DNA from: Paraphysomonas bandaiensis
Lineage: Eukaryota; Chrysophyceae
Direction: 5' to 3'
Assembly: GCA_965644295.1 (NCBI GenBank)
Contig: CBFFRP010000063.1
Span: 1-39,636, forward strand
Length of the DNA: 39,636 nt
Position numbers and translations under genes: made by a program. Below, piece after piece: positions 33,528 through 39,636 of this stretch. Under the pieces are notes generated by a model that was given only the letters and a program-made list of their open reading frames with translations, made no database searches and had not been told where the DNA came from. Numbering within the stretch: the first letter of the stretch is position 1; each line of letters opens with the position of its first letter.

Positions 33528-33590
33528 AATTACTTTATATATTATTTATATTCTTAAATAAAATTAATTACTTTATATATTATTTATATT
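33528..33590 (+). repeat. 25-nt direct repeat in the island leader
   Basis: AATTACTTTATATATTATTT and the following five bases occur identically at 33528-33552 and 33566-33590, 38 nt apart, in the non-coding leader of the fibre gene. It may be AT-rich slippage or a regulatory repeat. Confidence 0.7.
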
Positions 33591-33606
33591 GTTATAATAA
33601 AAAGTA

Positions 33607-33761
33607 ATATAGATAGTAAAGTAGATTTAATAAGTAGATTTAATAGTAGATATAGGGGGAGGGAAAAATTAAAATGAAAAATAATTTAAATTTGTAAAGG
33701 TTGTAAAACCCCGGGATTCTACCATAAAAACTACTTATTAAATCTACTTTGTTATCTATAT
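33607..33761. repeat. 31-nt inverted repeat upstream of the fibre gene
   Basis: Arms 33607-33637 and 33731-33761 (GTAGATTTAATAAGTAG core) are reverse complements with two mismatches, enclosing 93 nt that includes a G-rich block AGGGGGAGGG. It lies about 150 nt before the fibre gene. It could be a hairpin, an internal copy of a viral terminal repeat, or a promoter structure. Confidence 0.7.
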
Positions 33762-33912
33762 GACTTTTTTATAATAATGTATAATGGCAATGCTTAAAGC
33801 TCTGGAATGTAGTTGTAGTGATATAATGGCGAAGCTTTAAGCAAAAACTCATAAAACCTTGAATTCTAATTTAAATATAGAATATAATAATGTAATGCTA
33901 TATTATATATAG

Positions 33913-35508
33913 ATGTCAATTTATACAAAGCCCAAAACAAGCAATAATGCCATTTTCAATGCAGAAAATCATAAACAGATTGAAACAGCAAGAGTAATAT
34001 TAAATATGGCGGAATATGCAAGATTAGACAATGCTAAATTTACAGCGAACGTTGAAATCTTGAATGGTAATAACTTAACCATAAACAATGAACCCCAAAC
34101 AGTTGCTTTCACAGATTCAAAAAATAATATGTTGTCAGATATGAATACAAGATTATTAAACCTCACTGGAAATGAAATACAAACATTAGACGGTATAAAT
34201 ACCAATGAAACTATACAATCACAATTGAACACATTGACAGAAAGTTTTAACGGTCTTGATGCTCTCCAAGATTTAGACTTAATTAATATACCGAATTTGC
34301 AGATGGATGTAGCAAACTTACAAGCCCAAGATATAACATTACAGAACAATATTGACACTAAACATGATATAATAGATGTAAATAATAAGTTGGATTCTTC
34401 ATTAGTGTATGATTCAACAGAATTAAACACAATGGATAATATAATAGTAAGTTTACAAGATCAAATAACTAATAATGACACTGATATAACAAACTTACAA
34501 AGTGACAAACACGATTTAATAGATGTAAATAATAAGTTGGATTCTTCATTAGTGTATGATTCAACAGAATTAAACACAATGGATAATATAATAGTAAGTT
34601 TACAAGATCAAATAACTAATAATGACACTGATATAACAAACTTACAAAGTGACAAACACGATTTAATAGATGTAAATAATAAGTTGGATTCTTCATTAGT
34701 GTATGATTCAACAGAATTAAACACAATGGATAATATTATTTCTAGTTTGAAGACTCAAATAATAAGCAATGACACAGACATAACAAACTTACAAAGTGAC
34801 AAACACGATTTAATAGATGTAAATAACAAGTTGGATTCTGGATTAGTTTATGACTCGACAGAATTAAACACAATGGATAATATTATTTCTAGTTTGAAGA
34901 CTCAAATAATAAGCAATGACACAGATATAACAAACTTACAAAGTGATAAACATGATATAATCGATGTAAACAATAAATTGGATTCTTCTTTAGTTTATGA
35001 CTCTACATTTACTGACACAATTGATAACTTGCTAAGTACAATAGACGGCAATATTACAACACTTGAAAATACAAAATTGAATTTAACAGGCGGAACAATT
35101 ACAGGAAATATAACAACTAAACAAATAAGCGAATCCATCAGCACAACATATACGTTTTCTTCAAATGTGTTGACATATAATTATAGCAATGGTTCAATCA
35201 TATATTTCAATGGTTTAACAAGTGATACAAATTTTGAACTTGATATAACGAATATTAATTCAAGTAACTTAACAAATACTTCTTTCACAGTGTCAGTTAT
35301 AATAGATACATCAAGTTATAAAGCACATATAAACACTTTAAAAGTTAATACAGTTTCAGAAACGTTGAATGTGTCAGGAGGACTCGCAAATGTTAATGTA
35401 GACGACGTGACAACATCAGGAGCAATATTACAAACAATAACAATAATATATACTAACTTAGGAACATCACCAACGAAAGTAATATCAAATATAGGATCAT
35501 ATTATTAA
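33913..35508 (+). CDS. Repeat-containing virion fibre-like protein
   Basis: 531 residues, no introns, rich in Asn/Thr/Ser/Ile and nearly free of Cys and Trp. The N-terminal 100 residues end in LTGNEIQTLDGINTNETIQS, a pattern common in viral and phage fibre shafts. Next come four full 49-residue repeats plus a partial fifth (residues about 150-365; KHDLIDVNNKLDSSLVYDST, then ELNTMDNII and NDTDITNLQSD). The heptad-like spacing suggests a trimeric coiled coil. The C-terminal domain (about 395-531) is beta-rich (YTFSSNVLTYNYSNGSIIYF) and ends in ISNIGSYY, as a receptor-binding knob might. I infer a virion fibre or attachment protein of a protist virus. The ORF is intact, which implies a recent insertion or retained function. 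Confidence 0.6.
   Translation: MSIYTKPKTSNNAIFNAENHKQIETARVILNMAEYARLDNAKFTANVEILNGNNLTINNEPQTVAFTDSKNNMLSDMNTRLLNLTGNEIQTLDGINTNETIQSQLNTLTESFNGLDALQDLDLINIPNLQMDVANLQAQDITLQNNIDTKHDIIDVNNKLDSSLVYDSTELNTMDNIIVSLQDQITNNDTDITNLQSDKHDLIDVNNKLDSSLVYDSTELNTMDNIIVSLQDQITNNDTDITNLQSDKHDLIDVNNKLDSSLVYDSTELNTMDNIISSLKTQIISNDTDITNLQSDKHDLIDVNNKLDSGLVYDSTELNTMDNIISSLKTQIISNDTDITNLQSDKHDIIDVNNKLDSSLVYDSTFTDTIDNLLSTIDGNITTLENTKLNLTGGTITGNITTKQISESISTTYTFSSNVLTYNYSNGSIIYFNGLTSDTNFELDITNINSSNLTNTSFTVSVIIDTSSYKAHINTLKVNTVSETLNVSGGLANVNVDDVTTSGAILQTITIIYTNLGTSPTKVISNIGSYY
34360..35010 (+). repeat. 147-bp in-frame tandem repeats inside the fibre gene
   Basis: Four complete 147-bp units start at 34360, 34507, 34654 and 34801, with a partial fifth from 34948. 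Units 1-2 share VSLQDQITNN and units 3-4 share SSLKTQIISN, so the array grew by duplication of neighbouring units. The period is exactly 49 codons, seven heptads. Confidence 0.95.
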
Positions 35509-35556
35509 AAATATATAAAACAATTTAAAAAATATTATATATATATATTATATATC

Positions 35557-35724
35557 ATGCCTAGAGAAATTAAAAGAAAGTGCAAACATTGTGATAAAAC
35601 TATAAGAAGAATAAACAAAGATTGGGAGTCAAGAGAATATCATAAGAAATGTTATAAAGAGATTGAAGAGATGAAGTCAATGATTATGAATATGGAGAAA
35701 TATAAGAAAGTGTATAATTTATAA
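35557..35724 (+). CDS. Tiny CxxC zinc-binding-like protein (55 residues)
   Basis: It starts MPREIKRKCKHCDKTIRRIN and has CKHC followed by YHKKC, a C-x2-C...H-x3-C arrangement that could bind one zinc ion, then a Lys/Glu-rich helix. Small proteins of this build are seen in giant viruses and their satellites, but I cannot name a family. It lies 48 nt after the fibre gene on the same strand, separated by an (AT)n run. Function unknown. Confidence 0.55.
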   Translation: MPREIKRKCKHCDKTIRRINKDWESREYHKKCYKEIEEMKSMIMNMEKYKKVYNL

Positions 35725-35787
35725 ATTTTGTTGTCATTATAGTTAGTTAGTATTATATATACATATGTATATGTAACGTTTCAAAAA

Positions 35788-36111
35788 TTAATAGCCTTGT
35801 TCAGGTTTAATATAAGTGCCGTGTTGGTCATCATATTCTTTTAATAGTTTTTTTCGTTTTTCATAAGCTTTAGTTTTTTCAAGTTGTTCACTTGGTAAGT
35901 TTCTATTAATAGGATTCTTATAATATATTTTTTGTCTTTCATCTAATAATTCAATACTTTTCAATTTCTTTTGTATATCCAAGTCTTTAATCAATGCTTT
36001 ATATTCATCTATTTTTTGATTCAGTTCATTAATTTCTCTTTGAACTTGTGGTTTTCTAGATTTAGAAATACTGTATAATTCATTTTTTAAACAAATAACA
36101 AAATCGCTCAT
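35788..36111 (-). CDS. Coiled-coil hypothetical protein of the island
   Basis: 107 residues, intronless, strongly Lys/Glu/Leu-rich from about 20 to 95 (REINELNQKIDEYKALIKDL and onward), predicting one long helix or coiled coil. It ends IKPEQGY. There is no catalytic motif. It is convergent with the zinc-binding ORF and 35 nt downstream of the lipase fragment on the same strand. Unrecognised. Confidence 0.5.
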   Translation of the reverse strand: MSDFVICLKNELYSISKSRKPQVQREINELNQKIDEYKALIKDLDIQKKLKSIELLDERQKIYYKNPINRNLPSEQLEKTKAYEKRKKLLKEYDDQHGTYIKPEQGY

Positions 36112-36146
36112 CTGTATATAATAGATTTAGAAATTGTTTTATATAT

Positions 36147-36551
36147 TTATTTCCCGAATTTTTTACCAGGTTTTAAATATTTCAATTCATCTGTATTATG
36201 AGACTTCAAAAGATTATTAGTTCTTGAATTGAATACATGTGTTTTATTATCATTGGAATTGAAATGATTTAAAGATGATACAGGGTCATTATGTGTTTTA
36301 ATATCTATTTGATTGTCATTAGTTCTTCTTGTCATTTCTAAAGGAGATATTGCCTTATTAAATGTAATAACGTTTTTTGAATTCTTCCCTACTTCTTCTG
36401 CAACGATGCCACCTAAAGAATGCCCTAATGTGTGCATGTTTTCAGTTCCATATTTCTTTTCTGCTTTCTTTTGTATCTTTTTAGCATGCTTAAATCTATT
36501 TCCTCTATGTCCAAATAATAAGCCTGCATCAGTTAATACATCTTGTTTCAT
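36147..36551 (-). CDS. Class 3-type lipase fragment (GHSLGG)
   Basis: 134 residues. LGHSLGG at about 43-49 is the nucleophile elbow G-H-S-L-G of alpha/beta-hydrolase class 3 lipases, preceded by FKHAKKIQKKAEKKYG as in the family and followed by VITFNKA. An Asp (HNDPVSSL) and a late His (HVF or SHN) could complete the triad. The strand that normally precedes the elbow, with its RGT motif, is missing, so the N-terminus is absent or lies in another frame. The ATG at 36551 overlaps the upstream ORF (36529-36678). Lipases of this type occur in giant viruses, virophages and polinton-like viruses. It is probably a truncated or frameshifted gene. Confidence 0.6.
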   Translation of the reverse strand: MKQDVLTDAGLLFGHRGNRFKHAKKIQKKAEKKYGTENMHTLGHSLGGIVAEEVGKNSKNVITFNKAISPLEMTRRTNDNQIDIKTHNDPVSSLNHFNSNDNKTHVFNSRTNNLLKSHNTDELKYLKPGKKFGK

Positions 36552-36678
36552 CTGCTGTTAAAGCACCACCTTTCATTTCATAATATAATGCTCTGCACAC
36601 AGGGTCTGATAAGGCCTCATTATACTTCATATTATTTTGTTCGCTATATTGTTTTACGTGTTGTATCCATTTTGACAT
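36529..36678 (-). CDS. SKWIQHVK-type ORF, overlapping the lipase fragment
   Basis: 49 residues starting MSKWIQHVKQYSEQNNMKYN, then EALSDP and GGALTADET. This short helical module (SKWI..VK.YA...N..Y.EAL) is very common at the start of giant-virus proteins. Its stop codon overlaps the lipase start by 23 nt in a different frame. Either these are two overlapping genes, or one fused gene whose frame is broken by a small indel or deletion. The homologues I recall favour the fused reading, but that is inference. Confidence 0.55.
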   Translation of the reverse strand: MSKWIQHVKQYSEQNNMKYNEALSDPVCRALYYEMKGGALTADETRCIN

Positions 36679-36723
36679 ATCAATACTATATATATTACAC
36701 ATATATAATAAAATGAAATAGTT

Positions 36724-36953
36724 TTATAATGCGATTAATAAAATTGGGAATATTCTTTGAATAATAACTTTAACTAGAATCTCAACAATCAACGATTTAA
36801 TGAGAGCCTTTAAGAAGCTTTCATCGTCATTGAAAAAAAAATTCTAAGTCTTGTTGCTAATCTTCTGAATATGTTACTTCTTTTAACTTTATACATTACA
36901 TTATTGATACTATGTAATAAATATGTTTCATCATTGTTAAAATATGGTTTCAT
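36724..36953 (-). pseudogene. Frameshifted island ORF at a nine-A homopolymer
   Basis: From the ATG at 36953 a frame starting MKPYFNNDETYLLHSINNVM runs to a stop at 36810. At the run of nine A/T (36833-36841) a one-base shift opens a second frame that continues without stops to 36724. The continuous openness of the second frame suggests one original gene of about 76 residues, broken by a homopolymer indel (real or sequencing error). The LTR begins just 8 nt upstream of the ATG, so the original start may lie beyond the insertion. Family not recognised. Confidence 0.45.
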
Positions 36954-36960
36954 TATTTCA

Positions 36961-37143
36961 GTTGAAGTGTAAACTTCGCTTCCGTAGTTTTCCTATCACA
37001 TACGCACTACGTATTATGAATGAATGGATAGTATGTCACATGCATGCATATCCATTCATTGTCATCACACATTGACATGTTTACATCAGTTGTCCTTAAT
37101 ATATAATATACCTTTTCTCCTCTAAAGTACTTCATACTTTAAC
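36961..37143 (+). repeat. 5' LTR (about 183 bp)
   Basis: It opens GTTGAAGT and, if it ends ACTTTAAC at 37143, has near-inverted termini (GTTGAAGT / GTTAAAGT). The first 180 bases equal the 3' copy. It contains a hairpin (ATGAATGGATA / TATCCATTCAT) around a TGCATGCA palindrome, and ATATAATATA near the middle-right that could serve as a TATA box. Confidence 0.92.
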
Positions 37144-37144
37144 T

Positions 37145-37156
37145 TGGTAGCAGATG
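37145..37156 (+). other. Primer binding site
   Basis: TGGTAGCAGATG lies 1-2 nt after the predicted LTR end. TGGTAGCAGA is complementary to the CCA end of animal-type initiator tRNA-Met (..UCUGCUACCA), a common primer for copia-like elements. Confidence 0.75.
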
Positions 37157-39447
37157 GTTACGATAACCAACCTTATTTATTTGTTTGTTCGCCTCCACAT
37201 CACTGGTGGAATGACGGCATCAACATATGAAACAAGCCTGTCATCTGTACACAGACGAAATACACGATGTGCTTCCTTTGAACTCTGCTGTTTCTCGAAA
37301 ACTCGAAAATCCGGGGGTTTTTGGAATCAATTTCCGGAAAATATGTACCTTTTTGTTCAAACTCGGAAAATCGTTTTTTTAAAGAGAATATTTCCGGAGA
37401 ATATGCATTTTTTTTGGGCACTGAAAACAAATCGACAGTCTGTCTGTTCCTTGTTTGTGTTCCTGCAGTGTGTATTATATGACTTTAAGGAGATGACAGT
37501 GTATACACTAATGCACATGTCCATTCCAGCCAGTCTGATTTTGATGACTTGTCTCCACCATGTGTGCTGATTTTGACACCTTGAGACGCTTTGTCCGGTG
37601 ATACACCAGGAGTGGTTAGACTTCATGTTGATGGCTGTGAATATTCTTTCGATGACTACTATTCGCCTTCTCAGGGAGTCAACCCTGCAGTAAGAGATCG
37701 CTTGTTATGAGCTATATGTTAGCCTCGCACAGCAGTTGTGTTTGAGAGCATGGATTCTCTTCTCTTTATTCAACGAGAGTAGTTATTTATCAAGAGTTCG
37801 ACGATGGTGATTGCTTTATCTTATCCACAAGGGTTTCACTGTACACCAGCTTGTACTCCAATACGTGTTCCCAGAGGATGTTGCTCTGTTCATCAGCAGC
37901 ATATATATATTATATATGGATTATTATCTTCGTCTGCTTCTTTCTCTGGTGATGTATCAGATATAATGGTTATACACCATTTGTTGTTGCTCTGTTTGGC
38001 GTATCATGTATATCGGCTTACAGTAGAGCACTTCAATCAGGACTTATGTCTTTATATTTATCTATCTGATGAATTATTGAGTGCTGATCTCTTCCGTCCA
38101 GTATATATTATGGTTGAGAGCAGTATCCCCTCCCAATATTGTGATATCTCAGGACATGTATAGTTATATGGTTCTAGATACTACGGATGTTCAATTCATT
38201 CAGCATTCTTTTACCTTTCCAAGCACGGGAGCGGATTTATGATAAATCCGACGATGAACTTAACCACGAGGATGATACCGACGGGAATGACCCCTCTAAA
38301 CCTAGTTCCGAACCCGATGTTATTGTGCATGACGAGAAATCTGTTGGAGCAGCCAACGAGCCAGCTACCTCAGAAATCGCGTTACAGCCGGCTTTCGATA
38401 TGACCCCTCAGACTGAAGGTCGTTCCTTCAATACGACGGGAACATCATCGCAACAGCCCCAGGAAAGAGTATAGTTTATTGCCCCCTATTTATGGCAGGC
38501 ATATCATATTTTAGCCCCTTATCATTATAAAAGGCAGGCATATATATCTCTTTTATTTCACTAGTATGGAATAGTGCTGGCTTTGTTCCACAGGTAGAAC
38601 AGCCTCACAATCAGAGTTTTAACTCTGCTGCCCTACTATTATAGAGGCACTGATTATCTTAATCTGCATTGCGCACTTTCATGCGATATATGCAATTATC
38701 AGTTCAGCGTTTGTATTTACCTGGCTCTATATAGTCCAGTGATTTAATATGTTTCATCTGTTCTTTCATTGTTGTCATGTAGACATTCAACAGAAAACAT
38801 TTCCATATTAAGCTGTTCATGATTTTCAAGCATTTCAAGGTGACAGGTATATAATACTATATTGATTATAATCATTAAGATTCACTTGTTATGCATATTA
38901 TCTATCTTATATTCTGATGTATCATACTTATGATATGAACATTAAATTATGATACTATATTTTGTTTGTTTAACCATGTCAGGCAATATTACAAGCATAT
39001 ATAGTTGATTCAATTCTTCGTCTACTCCATATGAACCTCGTATGTTGTCATAGCGTGGATTGATTTGCTTTGAAGTTTGTGACTTCTTCAGAACTATAGT
39101 GGTTCTACGATACGATGACCGTTGTGTTCATAATATCAGTATATATATATATACATATATTATATATACATATGTCATTACCTATATATTATATTAGTGG
39201 GAGTGTATGACTCGTAGATGGTATGCCCCATCTGGTCCTCTGCACACACTATATCTTATAGTTATGGTATATATATTCTATTATTGGATACTTTCCCTTT
39301 TGTTTTCCCATGCATCCATTATACCATCATGGTTTTCTTTTCGGGTTTTCAGTATCTATTCTATTTTCAGTATCTATTCTATTTTCAGTATCTAGCTTAT
39401 TAGTACCTAGTTTTCATGTTGTCCATTACATACGTACGCTTAGTTTT
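37157..39447 (+). other. Internal region of the LTR element, no retroviral domains
   Basis: Long open frames are few and none carries a retroviral motif. A motif around TTTCCGGA.AATATG is repeated at about 37331 and 37391, each with a CTCG.AAAATC neighbour. The region 37804-38163 is open but its translation is low-information. The ORF at 38187-38474 is the only protein-like part. AT-rich tracts fill 38800-39400. Confidence 0.6.
38187..38474 (+). CDS. Acidic ORF in the LTR element, possible pol linker relic
   Basis: 95 codons; from about residue 10 the sequence is hydrophilic and acidic (ERIYDKSDDELNHEDDTDGN, later SKPSSEPDVIVHDEKS). Composition resembles the variable linker between integrase and reverse transcriptase in copia polyproteins, which would make it the sole pol leftover. 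It has no conserved catalytic residue, so this is only a suggestion. Confidence 0.3.
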   Translation: MFNSFSILLPFQARERIYDKSDDELNHEDDTDGNDPSKPSSEPDVIVHDEKSVGAANEPATSEIALQPAFDMTPQTEGRSFNTTGTSSQQPQERV

Positions 39448-39456
39448 AGGGGGAGA
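39448..39456 (+). other. Polypurine tract
   Basis: AGGGGGAGA directly precedes the 3' LTR, the position and composition expected for the plus-strand priming site of an LTR retroelement. Confidence 0.8.
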
Positions 39457-39636
39457 GTTGAAGTGTAAACTTCGCTTCCGTAGTTTTCCTATCACATACG
39501 CACTACGTATTATGAATGAATGGATAGTATGTCACATGCATGCATATCCATTCATTGTCATCACACATTGACATGTTTACATCAGTTGTCCTTAATATAT
39601 AATATACCTTTTCTCCTCTAAAGTACTTCATACTTT
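39457..39636 (+). repeat. 3' LTR (reaches the window end)
   Basis: Identical over 180 bases to 36961-37140. The predicted final three bases (AAC) lie beyond the window, so the window ends almost exactly at the element's edge. Confidence 0.92.

Larger units (their letters stand above)
33490..36960. mobile_element. AT-rich virus-like island (polinton-like virus, virophage or giant-virus fragment)
   Basis: Here composition becomes far more AT-rich than the flanks, the ORFs are intronless and tightly spaced, and intergenic gaps are short AT runs. Contents are a repeat-built fibre-like protein, a small CxxC protein, a coiled-coil protein, a GHSLGG lipase fragment preceded by an SKWIQHVK-type ORF, and a frameshifted ORF. 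Lipases, fibre-like proteins and SKWIQHVK peptides are familiar from giant viruses of protists, virophages and polinton-like viruses. No major capsid, packaging ATPase, protease or polymerase is present, so this is a partial insertion. At least one frame looks broken. The right end is cut by the LTR element. Confidence 0.65.
36961..39636 (+). mobile_element. Non-autonomous LTR retrotransposon (large TRIM/LARD-like), copia-type signals
   Basis: Two identical direct repeats (36961-37140 and 39457-39636) flank about 2.3 kb. A tRNA primer site follows the first and a purine-rich PPT precedes the second, as in a plus-strand LTR element. The inside has no gag, protease, integrase, RT or RNase H domain, so it must be mobilised by a relative. 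LTR identity over the 180 compared bases points to a recent insertion. The element directly abuts the virus-like island. The right flank is outside the window, so the target duplication cannot be checked. Confidence 0.9.

Noticed and set aside
37804-38163. 119-codon ORF inside the LTR element
   Set aside because: No retroviral motif; composition looks like translated non-coding sequence.
1-39636. CRISPR arrays, rRNA and tRNA genes, bacterial operons
   Set aside because: No spaced direct repeats, cloverleaf structures or rRNA-like conserved segments were found; the intron content is eukaryotic.

Overview
This is nuclear DNA from a unicellular eukaryote. Genes are split by short GT-AG introns of about 46-140 nt (many near 50 nt), intergenic regions hold small transposons and microsatellites, and there are no operons or Shine-Dalgarno sites. 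I cannot place the species. The gene set (class I histone deacetylase, EF-hand/EMAP-like WD40 protein, secreted glycosyltransferases, GTPase-U-box fusion) fits several protist groups. The window ends within a few bases of the predicted end of an LTR, as an assembly contig would.

Layout. 1-1486: intergenic, with a dispersed repeat and a perfect hairpin. 1487-3742 (-): P-loop GTPase fused to a C-terminal U-box. 4162-4550: ATGT microsatellite. 4642-6071 (+): three-exon secretory-pathway GT4-type glycosyltransferase. 7126-7965 (-) and 10243-11565 (-): two unrecognised, probably nuclear proteins, separated by a MITE remnant and a 94-bp-arm fold-back. 12223-13264 (+): three-exon protein with a signal peptide and an acidic DDD motif, probably a second glycosyltransferase. 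13669-13872: intact hAT-type MITE with an 8-bp target duplication. 14595-15822 (+): Gfo/Idh/MocA oxidoreductase. 17561-20028 (+): 12-exon HDAC1/Rpd3-type deacetylase. 21393-29022 (+): 5-exon, 2476-residue protein with three EF-hands and about three EMAP/WD40 modules. 30547-31740 (-): secreted YbhE/Pgl-type beta-propeller lactonase. 31831-32098: second ATGT microsatellite.

The last 7 kb is mobile DNA. A decayed crypton-like tyrosine-recombinase relic (about 32603-33015) is followed by a very AT-rich, intron-free, virus-like island (about 33490-36960). The island carries a fibre-like protein with 49-residue repeats, a tiny zinc-binding protein, a coiled-coil protein, a GHSLGG lipase fragment with an upstream giant-virus-type SKWIQHVK ORF, and a frameshifted ORF. 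No capsid, polymerase or packaging ATPase is visible. A non-autonomous LTR retrotransposon with identical LTRs (36961-39636) sits directly against the island and probably inserted into it.

Across the ordinary genes, a short motif (core ACTGCTGT / ACAGCAGT within TATAC..GTATA) recurs 25-300 nt upstream of most predicted start codons on both strands. It is a candidate lineage-specific promoter element. Exon structures were worked out by hand from splice signals, reading-frame continuity and family conservation; exon lengths sum to whole codons for every multi-exon gene.
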